From Lutibacter sp. (GTDB lineage: Bacteria > Bacteroidota > Bacteroidia > Flavobacteriales > Flavobacteriaceae): a DNA stretch of 50,792 nucleotides. The translations under genes were made by a program, and so were the position numbers. The stretch spans positions 1 through 50,792 of the forward strand of contig JAUYUA010000102.1 in the NCBI GenBank assembly GCA_030694935.1, read 5' to 3'. The notes beneath the pieces are model-generated. The model ran no database searches and was not told where the DNA came from. It worked only from the letters and a program-made list of their open reading frames with translations. How positions within the stretch are numbered: the first letter of the stretch is position 1; each line of letters opens with the position of its first letter. Below are positions 32,474-41,063 of the stretch, one piece after another.

Positions 32474-33604
32474 TTATTGAATGCTTTTTACGACTTCAAT
32501 TTCTGCTTGTTTATGTAATTCTTCCTTATAAATTGGCAAAGTGAATTTTAAAGTGGTCCCTTTTTCAGCTTTATTTTCAATCCATATTTTGCCTTGATGA
32601 GTTTCAACAAAACGTTTACAAATCACCAAACCCAAACCAGATCCTTTTTCATTGGCCGTTCCTTGTTTTGATTCGTTATAGTCAGAATTAAATAATTTTG
32701 ATTTAACTTCCTCTTCAATTCCAATGCCGTTATCTGAAACCGTAACTTCAATAAATTCACCAACCGGCATCGAATAAATTTCAATTTTTCCGTGGTTTTC
32801 TGTAAATTTTATGGCATTCACAATGAGGTTTCGCAAAATTACCTCTACCATATTTTTATCTGCAAAAGAATAAACTTCCAATGAATGAAACGAATTTATG
32901 GTGATGTCTTTCATTTGCGCTGTATCTTTTACTTGGGAAACTACTGCGTCACAAATTGTTGAAATATTGCAAAAAATAGGATTATATGCAATTGTATTTC
33001 TGTTATCTCTTGCCCAAGTTAACAAGTCTTCCAATAAATTATAGGTATTTCGTGCTTGGGTATTCATACCGGAAATCAGTTTTTCCGACTTTTTAAAATC
33101 CATGCTTTTCAACTTATCTTTCAAAAGTCCGGTAAAACCCAAAATAACATTAAAAGGACTTTTTAAATCGTGTGCAATAATTGAAAACATTAAATCTTTT
33201 GTGGCAATGGCTTCTTCAAGTGCTGAAGTTCGCTCCTTTATGGTGTTTTCCAGTTCTAAATTATAATCGGAAATGTATTTATACAATTCGTTTTTAAACA
33301 CCAGTCCAACAAACTTTCCGTTTTTGCCCACGGGAAGCACATCAGTTTTGGCTGTATCCATCTTAAAAAGTGTCTCTTCAACACAATCTTCACCGTCAAT
33401 TAATTCCTTAATGGTGAGACAGTCTATAATTAAAGTTTTTGGATTGTGGGCAAGGTCATTGGTTGTTAAAACGCCATGGAAAATGCCATCATCATCTTGG
33501 ACAACAATGGCTAAATGCTCTAACAACTTGTTTTTAATAGCATTTATACCCGAATAAGGATTAACCGTTAGAAAATCCCTTCTTATAAAATGCGCTATTT
33601 TCAT
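32474..33604 (-). CDS. CBS-domain sensor histidine kinase
   Basis: The 376-residue cytosolic kinase has a pair of CBS motifs (residues about 5-112), which usually bind adenosine nucleotides, then a coiled linker (NLELENTIKERTSALEEAIA), a HisKA dimerisation helix with phospho-acceptor His145 in SIIAHDLKSPF, and a HATPase domain with N box NLIVNAIKFT, DNGIGIEEE and GSGLGLVICKRFVE. There is no membrane span or linked response regulator, so the phosphate target lies elsewhere. The input may be cellular energy charge, given the CBS pair. It lies 2 bp after the small unknown gene, in one operon. Confidence 0.92.
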   Translation of the reverse strand: MKIAHFIRRDFLTVNPYSGINAIKNKLLEHLAIVVQDDDGIFHGVLTTNDLAHNPKTLIIDCLTIKELIDGEDCVEETLFKMDTAKTDVLPVGKNGKFVGLVFKNELYKYISDYNLELENTIKERTSALEEAIATKDLMFSIIAHDLKSPFNVILGFTGLLKDKLKSMDFKKSEKLISGMNTQARNTYNLLEDLLTWARDNRNTIAYNPIFCNISTICDAVVSQVKDTAQMKDITINSFHSLEVYSFADKNMVEVILRNLIVNAIKFTENHGKIEIYSMPVGEFIEVTVSDNGIGIEEEVKSKLFNSDYNESKQGTANEKGSGLGLVICKRFVETHQGKIWIENKAEKGTTLKFTLPIYKEELHKQAEIEVVKSIQ

Positions 33605-33606
33605 AA

Positions 33607-33945
33607 TTATGATTCTTCAACAACAGTAAATGAAATGTTAATTTTAAAATCAACTTTTAAAATTTCTTTTTCTGAAACGTAAGGAAAGACATTGGCTTCC
33701 AATATTTTTAATATATTCTCTTTTGGCATTTTAGCCAAAATTCGTTTATTGACAAATACGCAATCAACATTGCCGTGATCGGAGTCTATGATTTCAAATC
33801 CATTTGGAATCAAAAGGTCAAAAGATTTTGAGATTCCTGTTTTGCCGTGTGGAGAATTTTTTCCCAGCACCAAAATCTCTTCAAAAGGCGGCAATTTAAT
33901 TTCCTCAAAACTTAAGGTAACGGCATATTTTATGGCATTTTTCAT
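33607..33945 (-). CDS. Unknown 112-residue protein cotranscribed with the CBS kinase
   Basis: I do not recognise this small soluble protein. It appears alpha-beta, with FEEILVLGKNSPHGKTGISKSFDLLI near residues 21-46 and a final strand (VDFKINISFTVVEES). It has no signal peptide, metal motif or membrane helix. The stop lies 2 bp before the kinase gene, so they share a transcript, and it could be a sensor partner or regulator of that kinase. That link is by position only. Confidence 0.65.
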   Translation of the reverse strand: MKNAIKYAVTLSFEEIKLPPFEEILVLGKNSPHGKTGISKSFDLLIPNGFEIIDSDHGNVDCVFVNKRILAKMPKENILKILEANVFPYVSEKEILKVDFKINISFTVVEES

Positions 33946-34062
33946 AGTTGAAATGATTAATTAAAAAGCATTTATAAAGTTACTGATTATTATTTAAATT
34001 ATTGTAATATTGGTAACATTACGATTTTACAGTTGGTTAAAAAAAAAATAAAACTTTAAAAG

Positions 34063-35526
34063 CTAGTCCAATACTGGAAGTATAAAATCACTCAAAACAC
34101 TTGGCAATTTCATGGCCGCTTCAATTTCTTGTGATTTTCTTGGTGCCAAAGCCGACAAATTTACCGGTCCGTTTTTGGTGATTAAAATATCATCTTCAAT
34201 GCGTACGCCAATTCCCCACCATTTTTCATTGCAGTCGCTTCCAATGGGAATATAAATTCCAGGTTCCATGGTAACCACCATATTTTCTTCAAATTTCTCA
34301 TAATTTCCGGGGTCGTGCACATCCAGGCCGATATGATGTGAAGTTCCGTGCGGAAAGTAATTGTGTTTGCTGTTTTCGTTGGCAATAATGCCCAAATCGG
34401 CAAGTCCTTTATTGATAATTTTTCTTGCAATTTGATTTGGTTCTTGCATATCAACACCAATTTTGTAGGCTGCAATGCCTGCTTCCTGGGCTTCGTAAAC
34501 CAAATCATAAATTAATTTTTGTTCGGTGGAGAATTTTCCGTTTGTGGGAATTGTGCGTGTAACATCGGCGGTATATCCGCGATATTCGGCGCCTAAATCC
34601 ATTAAAATCAAATTGTTGTCGCCAATATTTGTTTTGTTGTTTTCAACATAATGCAAAATACAACCGTTATTTCCGGCACCAACAATGGACGGATAGCCTT
34701 CAAATTCGGCACCGTATTTTTTGTATACAAATTCGTGTACGCCTTGTGCCTCTGTTTCAGACATATTTGGATGCATTGCTTTCATCATCTCCAATTGTCC
34801 GACAGCAGAAATATCCACCGCTTTTTTTATCAATGCCAATTCTTCCTTGGTTTTAATTTCCCTTAAATTGGTCATTAATTTTTGCAGGGTTTTGGTGTCA
34901 ATTCTTTTTTTGGTTTCATTGTACAATTTGTCGTTTGTGGGATTGTTTAAATGAATTAAATCGAAAGAAACTTTTTCTTTAAAAACCTTGATCAAATCAT
35001 ATAAATCGGCACTTTCATCGGTATCACTCACATCATTTTTAAAGTTTTCGAACAAAATTTTATCGAATTTGGAAAAATTGAGTTCAAAACTTTTAAATTC
35101 ACCGCCATTGTAAGCAACCCTAAATCCCAATTCATCCTGTGCACCTGCAACGCCCAAACGTTTACCGTTCCACATTTCAGCATGTTCATTGCGTTCCTGG
35201 ACAAAAATAACTTCGTTAAAAGTCTTTTTTCCAATGGTTTGGTCTTCTTTAAAAATAATAACCAATGCATTTGGTTCTCTATAACCCGTTAAATAATAAA
35301 AATTGGGATCTTGGTGATACATAAAATCAACATCATTTGCCCTGTTTCTAACCGGATTTGCAAAAACCACGGCAACGCTGTTTTTAGGAAGTTTAGACCG
35401 AAGCTGCTCACGCCTTTCTGAATGAAATTCCTTTTTTAAAAAATCTTGGGGCTTATCGTTTTGTTGGGCAAAGCCGGCTGAAAAAATGAAAAGAAATAAA
35501 AGTGATTTTAGGCTGAAGAATTTCAT
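34063..35526 (-). CDS. Exported Xaa-Pro aminopeptidase (M24B, PepP-like)
   Basis: The 487-residue precursor begins with a signal peptide (MKFFSLKSLLFLFIFSAGFA), then an aminopeptidase P N-terminal domain (about 35-190; LPKNSVAVVFANPV, DPNFYYLTGY), then the pita-bread catalytic domain. Metal ligands of M24 are visible: LMDLGAEYRGYTADVTRT (two Asp), HGTSHHIGLDVHDPG (His) and VTMEPGIYIP with VRIEDDILIT (two Glu). It removes an N-terminal residue followed by proline. Secretion is unusual for E. coli PepP but common in Bacteroidota. The gene stands alone. Confidence 0.93.
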   Translation of the reverse strand: MKFFSLKSLLFLFIFSAGFAQQNDKPQDFLKKEFHSERREQLRSKLPKNSVAVVFANPVRNRANDVDFMYHQDPNFYYLTGYREPNALVIIFKEDQTIGKKTFNEVIFVQERNEHAEMWNGKRLGVAGAQDELGFRVAYNGGEFKSFELNFSKFDKILFENFKNDVSDTDESADLYDLIKVFKEKVSFDLIHLNNPTNDKLYNETKKRIDTKTLQKLMTNLREIKTKEELALIKKAVDISAVGQLEMMKAMHPNMSETEAQGVHEFVYKKYGAEFEGYPSIVGAGNNGCILHYVENNKTNIGDNNLILMDLGAEYRGYTADVTRTIPTNGKFSTEQKLIYDLVYEAQEAGIAAYKIGVDMQEPNQIARKIINKGLADLGIIANENSKHNYFPHGTSHHIGLDVHDPGNYEKFEENMVVTMEPGIYIPIGSDCNEKWWGIGVRIEDDILITKNGPVNLSALAPRKSQEIEAAMKLPSVLSDFILPVLD

Positions 35527-35580
35527 GAGTTGATGTTGTTGTTTAACAAATCCAAATATAAAATAAATATTTTAAAGTAG

Positions 35581-35690
35581 GGACAGGTCGCGACCTGTCC
35601 GTACACTAATTTATTTATTATTAATTCAGGTCGCGACCTGTCCGTACACTTCGGGGCGACCTGTAAGTTTTGCGAAATTTAATCGGACAA
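35581..35690. repeat. GGTCGCGACC palindromes plus inverted copy of the 1462 element border
   Basis: The perfect palindrome GGACAGGTCGCGACCTGTCC (35581-35600) is followed by GTACACT; CAGGTCGCGACCTG with the same tail recurs at 35627-35650. From 35653 to 35690 the sequence is the reverse complement of 1462-1499 with one mismatch. All lie just upstream of the R-M gene. Confidence 0.8.
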
Positions 35691-35843
35691 CCATGATATT
35701 AAATATTAGAAATTGTGCCCAATGCTTACAAAACGCCGGCCGCACAAATAGCACATTTGTTTTTTTTCAATTCTTTATCCGATGCTTAAAACAAAAGCGC
35801 TATTTTAGCATACGCTTTGAATAAAAAAATTGAAAAAACAAAA

Positions 35844-38800
35844 ATGACTATAGAAAAATATCTTGACAACATAAACCAACGCTACCTTTTAGGAAACGCA
35901 ACAGAACACACTTTTAGAGGAGATTTACAACAACTTATTGAAAGTTTAGTGCCAACAATCAGAGCAACCAATGAACCAAAACGACAAAGTTGCGGAGCTC
36001 CTGATTACATTCTAACAAAAAAAGACATTCCAGTAGGTTTTATAGAAGCAAAAGATATTGGCGACAAAGATCTTGACGGAGCAAAAAAAACAGGAAACAA
36101 AGAACAGTTCGACCGTTACAAAGCTTCATTAAATAATCTTATTTTTACTGATTATGTAAACTTTCATTTATATATAGACGGACAATTTATTACCAAAATT
36201 TCTATTGGTGAAATCACGGAAAAAGGCATCAAACCTTTGACTGCGAATTTCGCGAGTTTTGAAAATTTTATTAAAGACTTTTGCACCCACGTTGGCCAAA
36301 CCATAAAAAGCAGTAAAAAATTAGCGGAAATGATGGCGGGCAAAGCCCGTCTTCTTTCTGAAATTATTGAAAAGGCGTTAACAAGTGATGAAGCAAATCA
36401 AGAAGACAGTACGCTGAAAGACCAAATGTTGGCTTTCAAACAAATTTTGATTCACGACATTACACCAAAAGGTTTTGCCGATGTTTATTCGCAAACCATT
36501 GCTTACGGAATGTTTGCAGCGCGTTTGCACGATGCTACTTTACCAACATTTAGCAGACAAGAAGCCGCTGAGCTTATTCCAAAATCAAATCCGTTTTTGC
36601 GAAAACTGTTTGGCTACATTGCCGGGCCTGATATTGATGACCGCATTAAATGGATTGTTGATAGTTTAACGGATATATTTTTGGCTTGCAATGTTGAAGA
36701 AATTCTAAAAAATTACGGCAAAAGCACTAAAATGGAAGACCCAATCATCCATTTTTATGAAACTTTTTTGAGTGAATACGACCCTAAATTGCGAAAAGCC
36801 CGCGGCGTTTGGTACACGCCTGCCCCAGTTGTAAATTTTATTGTTAGGGCAGTTGACGATATTTTAAAAACAGAATTTGATTTACCGCAAGGATTGGCCG
36901 ACACCAGCAAAACAAAAATAACCCACCCATACCCATCCAAAGGAGGGGAAATAACCCGAGAAGTGCATAAAGTGCAAATTCTTGACCCGGCAACAGGTAC
37001 AGGAACATTTTTAGCCGAAGTTGTAAAACACATTCACAAAAAGTTTGAAGGACAGCAAGGCATTTGGAGCAATTATGTAGAAACGCATTTGTTGCCGCGC
37101 CTTAATGGTTTTGAGTTGCTGATGGCAAGTTATGCAATGGCTCATTTAAAATTGGATTTGCTTTTAACCGAAACGGGCTTTAAACCCACCACCAACCAAA
37201 GGTTCAGAGTTTACCTCACCAACAGTTTGGAAGAAAGCCATCCCGATACAGGAACCTTGTTTGCCAATTGGTTAAGCACCGAAGCAAATGAAGCAAACCA
37301 TATAAAACGTGATACACCAGTAATGTGCGTGATTGGAAATCCGCCTTATGCAGTAAGTAGCACCAATAAAAATGAATGGATTCAAAACTTAATTGCTGAT
37401 TATAAAAAGGACTTGAACGAAAGAAAAATAAACCTTGATGATGATTACATCAAATTCATTCGCTATGGACAGCATTATATTGATAAAAATGGAACTGGTG
37501 TATTAGCATACATTTCTAACAACAGCTTTATTGATGGCATAACCCATCGACAAATGCGAAAGAATTTATTAGAGAGTTTTGATAAAGTTTACATTTTAGA
37601 TTTGCACGGAAACGCAAAGAAAAAAGAAGTTTGTCCTGATGGTTCGCCCGACCAAAATGTTTTTGACATTATGCAAGGTGTTTCCATAAACATCTTTGTA
37701 AAAACTGGCAATAAAAAGAAAAATGAATTAGGGCAAGTATTTCATTGTGATTTGCAAGGGAAAAGAAATATAAAATATGAGATTTTAAATAAATCCAATA
37801 TTGCTGATGTAAAATGGAAAGAACTTGAATTTAAAAAACCCTATTATTTTTTTGTACCTAAAGATTTTGATGAAATAAAAAAATATGAAGGGGGATTCAA
37901 AATTGATGATTTGTTCTCGTTAACAAGTAATGGAATCGAAGTTGGAAGAGAAAAAGTTGGTCAGACATATTCAGTAAATGAATTATTGTCTATCAAGAAT
38001 GATATTGAAAAAATTTCTATTACCGAATTTAAAACAAAATATTCATTAAAAGATTCAAGAGATTGGGTTTTGGAATTATATATGCAAGATTTACAGTCAT
38101 CAAATAAAGACATGCAATTATTACAAGTTAAACCATTTGATTTTAGATACACTTACTTTACTGGTACATCAAGAGGTTTTCATACCTATCCGGCAATTAC
38201 AGTAAATAAACATGTATTTAAAAAAGACAATATTGTATTTATCACAACTAATCAAGCTGCTAAGGGATATAAACATGTATTTATTTCAAAAACATTAAGT
38301 TCAAGGCCAATTTTAGATAATTCTGGATTATTTGGAACAGGTCGATTATTCCCTCTTTACCTCTACCCAGAAACCAACGGCCAACAAACCATTGAAACAA
38401 GGGAGCATGCTCCCTTGCAAAATAGAACACCAAACCTAAACACAGAAATTGTAAAGCAAATAGCCGAGAAGTTGGGGTTAATATTTACCAATGAGCCCTT
38501 CGACTACGCTCAGGGGGCAACGGAAGCTGAGCGTAGCCGAAGCTTTGCGCCTATTGATATTTTAGATTACATCTATGCCGTTTTACATTCGCCAACGTAC
38601 AGAGAGAAATACAAAGAGTTTTTAAAAATAGATTTCCCGAGAGTACCCTATCCAAAAGACAAAAACACCTTTTGGCAATTGTTAAAATTAGGCGGAGAAA
38701 TAAGACAAATTCATTTATTGGAAAGTTCAACAGTTGAGAAATACATAACGCAATATCCAACAGACGGAAACAATGTAGTTGGCAAAATCTATTTTGAAAA

Positions 38801-39065
38801 AACCACCGCAACCCACGGAAAAGTTTATATCAATTACGACAAAATAACCCATTCGGAAAACGGAGAACTTCAATTTTTTTCTAATGTACCATTAACTGCT
38901 TGGGAATTTTATATTGGCGGTTATCAACCAGCCCAAAAATGGCTTAAAGACCGTAAAAATCGTAAATTAGAATTTGAAGACATTTTACATTACCAAAAAA
39001 TAATAGTTGCATTATCAGAAACGGATAGATTGATGAAAGAGATTGATAAAATTGAAATTGAGTAG
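35844..39065 (+). CDS. Single-chain restriction-modification enzyme (type IIG/type ISP-like)
   Basis: The 1073-residue protein combines cutting, methylation and recognition. An N-terminal PD-(D/E)xK nuclease is marked by APDYIL (Asp54) and GFIEAKD (Glu68, Lys70). A helical connector leads to an N6-adenine methyltransferase with motif I LDPATGTGTFLAE (about 379-391) and motif IV NPPY (about 498). The last 350 residues match the type ISP C-terminal recognition domain (IDILDYIYAVLHSPTYREKYKEF). No helicase motifs lie between nuclease and methylase, so it resembles type IIG more than LlaGI-type ISP enzymes. A TTG at 35817 is possible, but ATG 35844 is preferred. Three palindromic repeats lie in frame. 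It is a solitary defence gene. Confidence 0.88.
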   Translation: MTIEKYLDNINQRYLLGNATEHTFRGDLQQLIESLVPTIRATNEPKRQSCGAPDYILTKKDIPVGFIEAKDIGDKDLDGAKKTGNKEQFDRYKASLNNLIFTDYVNFHLYIDGQFITKISIGEITEKGIKPLTANFASFENFIKDFCTHVGQTIKSSKKLAEMMAGKARLLSEIIEKALTSDEANQEDSTLKDQMLAFKQILIHDITPKGFADVYSQTIAYGMFAARLHDATLPTFSRQEAAELIPKSNPFLRKLFGYIAGPDIDDRIKWIVDSLTDIFLACNVEEILKNYGKSTKMEDPIIHFYETFLSEYDPKLRKARGVWYTPAPVVNFIVRAVDDILKTEFDLPQGLADTSKTKITHPYPSKGGEITREVHKVQILDPATGTGTFLAEVVKHIHKKFEGQQGIWSNYVETHLLPRLNGFELLMASYAMAHLKLDLLLTETGFKPTTNQRFRVYLTNSLEESHPDTGTLFANWLSTEANEANHIKRDTPVMCVIGNPPYAVSSTNKNEWIQNLIADYKKDLNERKINLDDDYIKFIRYGQHYIDKNGTGVLAYISNNSFIDGITHRQMRKNLLESFDKVYILDLHGNAKKKEVCPDGSPDQNVFDIMQGVSINIFVKTGNKKKNELGQVFHCDLQGKRNIKYEILNKSNIADVKWKELEFKKPYYFFVPKDFDEIKKYEGGFKIDDLFSLTSNGIEVGREKVGQTYSVNELLSIKNDIEKISITEFKTKYSLKDSRDWVLELYMQDLQSSNKDMQLLQVKPFDFRYTYFTGTSRGFHTYPAITVNKHVFKKDNIVFITTNQAAKGYKHVFISKTLSSRPILDNSGLFGTGRLFPLYLYPETNGQQTIETREHAPLQNRTPNLNTEIVKQIAEKLGLIFTNEPFDYAQGATEAERSRSFAPIDILDYIYAVLHSPTYREKYKEFLKIDFPRVPYPKDKNTFWQLLKLGGEIRQIHLLESSTVEKYITQYPTDGNNVVGKIYFEKTTATHGKVYINYDKITHSENGELQFFSNVPLTAWEFYIGGYQPAQKWLKDRKNRKLEFEDILHYQKIIVALSETDRLMKEIDKIEIE
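36932..36948. repeat. Palindrome inside the R-M gene, copy 1
   Basis: CCCATCC-AAA-GGAGGGG encodes part of HPYPSKGGE, just before the methylase motif I. The shape fits an intergenic CCCCTCC-AAA-GGAGGGG repeat with one changed base. Confidence 0.5.
38398..38417. repeat. 20-bp perfect palindrome inside the R-M gene, copy 2
   Basis: CAAGGGAGCATGCTCCCTTG is its own reverse complement over 20 bases and encodes part of ETREHAPLQNRT in the recognition region. Confidence 0.7.
38498..38542. repeat. Inverted repeat inside the R-M gene, copy 3
   Basis: CTTCGACTACGCTCAG (38498-38513) pairs with CTGAGCGTAGCCGAAG (38527-38542) at 15 of 16 positions. It encodes PFDYAQGATEAERSRSF, a stretch unlike the surrounding domain in composition. 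Confidence 0.75.
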
Positions 39066-39083
39066 GTATTTAAAATAAAAACA

Positions 39084-39212
39084 AACAGGTTGCCCCAACT
39101 GGGCTTTAAACCTGACTTTTTACAATATGCTACAAACATTTCGCTTCCCGAAAAATCGGGACAGGCACTACGGAGCTTTTTTTAGTCCCATCGGGACGAC
39201 CTGTTTGTATAA
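39084..39212. repeat. Second full copy of the REP-like element, with a nested palindrome
   Basis: The order of boxes matches 1484-1592: ACAGGTTGCCCC...GGGCTTTAAA, CTACAAACATTTCGCT, GGAGCTTTTTTTAGTCCC and CGGGACGACCTGT. The GCTCC-TAT-GGAGC hairpin of the first copy is split here by TTCCCGAAAAATCGGGACAGG, itself a palindrome. The remaining spacer to 39390 shows no gene, only CGCAAA words. Confidence 0.75.
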
Positions 39213-39390
39213 AATTTTGATCACTTATTAATTCAAGCTACCTATTCTATGATAAAAACCAAGTAAAAAATAATAAAAAATCAATTCAAACAAAATTAGC
39301 ATTTAACCGCAAAGAAAATTCGCAAAACCCGCAAAAAATTCATCATTTTAAAATTCTAAAATCGTAATTCAAAAATCGTAATTCATTTGC

Positions 39391-39493
39391 CAACTGGCGG
39401 GGAACGCCTACCATAATGGCAGGCAGGCCCACCAAAAAGGTCGGCAGGCCCACCAAAAAGATCGGCAGGCCCACCAAAAAGGTCGGCAGGCCC
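39391..39493. repeat. 21-bp tandem repeat (about 3.4 copies) next to a GC-rich block
   Basis: The unit GGCAGGCCCACCAAAAAGGTC occurs at 39422-39442, 39443-39463 (one change) and 39464-39484, with a partial fourth to 39493. The block before it, CTGGCGGGGAACGCCTACC, is an inverted relative of 43950-43970. Confidence 0.85.
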
Positions 39494-39505
39494 AAATAAT
39501 ACAGT

Positions 39506-40624
39506 TTATTCGGTAATTTTTTTCTTGAATTTCTTAATAATCGGAGTTATTTTTGAGGTTGTGGGAATGGTGTCACCCAATAAGAATCCCCAAGGTTTTA
39601 GGGGTTCTATATGGTCAAAAATAACTTTTATGATGGCAAGGAGCGGAATTGACAAAAACATTCCTGAGATACCCCACAACGCATTCCCTGCAAACACTAC
39701 GATGATGGCGAAAAGCGCATTGATTCTTACTTTTGACGATACAACCATTGGAACAATTAAGTTATTGTCTATCAACTGAATAATATAATAAATTCCCAAA
39801 ACGTATAAAGCATACATACCAGAGTCTTTTGTGGCTAAAGCAACGGCCATTGGCAATGCAACGGCAACGAGTCCGCCTATATAAGGGATAACATTGAGCA
39901 ATGCGCCCAGAATACCAAGCAGAATAGCATATTCAATGCCAAGGGCAAAAAGTGCCGCGGTGTTTAATATGGCCACAATAATGGCTTCAATCACCAATCC
40001 GGCAAGATAGCGTTGGATAACGGTTTTTGTTTCGGAAATAATTTTGCTGATTTGGTTTTGGTCGCTGCTGACAAATACCCGGTGAATAAATTCTATAATA
40101 AGTTTATTGTAATACAATAACAGAAATACGTAAACAGGCACCAATAACATCACCATCAATCCATTGCCTACCACAAACATTGTTTTACCAACTTCCGCAC
40201 CGCTCATAGTAAGTGAATCATTTTTTGTATTTGTGATCCATCTGTTCACTTTCCATTGGTTCAAATCAAAATAACGGGAAGCCCAATGGGTAAATTCGTT
40301 AATGGTTATAGAAAATTTTTCGACCATTAATGGCCAGGAATCCACAAAAATACTTGCCTGTCTAAATATTAATGCCGTTAATGATGCTGTGACTAAAATG
40401 GTAAGAAATAAGGTAAAAATGATGGCAACCACCCTATTCATTTTCATTCTTACAAAAAAGTTGACAATGGGATAAAGCAAAACGGCAATCATGACTGAAA
40501 AAATGAGCGGAACAATGATATCCTGAGCGATATAAAGCATACTGGTAAACGCAAAAATCCCCACCAAAAGAATTGTTGTTTTTACATAAAAAGGCAAGTT
40601 GAAACTATTATTTGTATTCATCAC
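39506..40624 (-). CDS. AI-2E-family transporter
   Basis: The 372-residue inner-membrane protein has about eight hydrophobic helices in the pattern of the AI-2E transporter family (formerly UPF0118), including the central soluble-looking segment (about 90-140) and LLGILGALLNVIPYIGGLVAVALPMAVAL (about 233-261), the family's most conserved stretch. The substrate in most members is unknown, and some are Na+/H+ antiporters; quorum-signal export should not be assumed. It is the last gene of a run of minus-strand genes, 8 bp after the unknown gene. Confidence 0.9.
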   Translation of the reverse strand: MMNTNNSFNLPFYVKTTILLVGIFAFTSMLYIAQDIIVPLIFSVMIAVLLYPIVNFFVRMKMNRVVAIIFTLFLTILVTASLTALIFRQASIFVDSWPLMVEKFSITINEFTHWASRYFDLNQWKVNRWITNTKNDSLTMSGAEVGKTMFVVGNGLMVMLLVPVYVFLLLYYNKLIIEFIHRVFVSSDQNQISKIISETKTVIQRYLAGLVIEAIIVAILNTAALFALGIEYAILLGILGALLNVIPYIGGLVAVALPMAVALATKDSGMYALYVLGIYYIIQLIDNNLIVPMVVSSKVRINALFAIIVVFAGNALWGISGMFLSIPLLAIIKVIFDHIEPLKPWGFLLGDTIPTTSKITPIIKKFKKKITE

Positions 40625-40632
40625 CTTAAATA

Positions 40633-41055
40633 TCAGTCAATAACTTGTTTATTTTCATCATTTTCATCATTTTTTGTTGCTGATTTGCTGCCAAAAAATT
40701 TAAAAATTTTAGCGCCCATTAATTTAATGCCGTCTGGATGTTTTGTCACAAAATTTGTAATACCAAACATAATTGCTGATCCGAGAAGTTTTTTTATGGG
40801 GCTGTTAACAACGCCTTGAAAAAGCATTTTAGAAAGATACCCGGTTCCAAAACCAACGGAAGTGTTTAAAACACCATCTTTTATAAAATCGGAATCTCCC
40901 AGATCTTTTAAAGTATTTAATATAATGTTTGCAGGCTTTACACTGTTGTAAGCTGTTTGAAATTGCTCTTTCAGCGCTTTTCCTTCTTCTGCTTGTTGAT
41001 ATTCTAAACGAATAATGGCTGCTCTAAGCTCGTGTTGTGTTTTTATTGGTTCCAT
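40633..41055 (-). CDS. Unknown envelope-cluster protein
   Basis: I do not recognise this 140-residue protein by name. It has a charged N-terminal helix (TQHELRAAIIRLEYQQAEEGKALKEQF), a middle region of small and hydrophobic residues (LNTSVGFGTGYLSKMLFQGVVNSPIKKLLGSAIMFGITNFV) that could touch the membrane, and a basic then acidic tail (SKSATKNDENDENKQ). It lies between the AI-2E and holin-like genes, 8 bp from each, so it shares their operon and probably an envelope role. Confidence 0.75.
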   Translation of the reverse strand: MEPIKTQHELRAAIIRLEYQQAEEGKALKEQFQTAYNSVKPANIILNTLKDLGDSDFIKDGVLNTSVGFGTGYLSKMLFQGVVNSPIKKLLGSAIMFGITNFVTKHPDGIKLMGAKIFKFFGSKSATKNDENDENKQVID

Positions 41056-41063
41056 AGGTTCGT

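Noticed and set aside
39422..39493. Possible CRISPR array
   Set aside because: The 21-bp units are directly adjacent with no spacers, and no cas gene is present in the window.
39506..40624. Quorum-sensing transporter for autoinducer 2
   Set aside because: The family name is historical; sequence does not show the substrate and no AI-2 synthesis or uptake genes are nearby.
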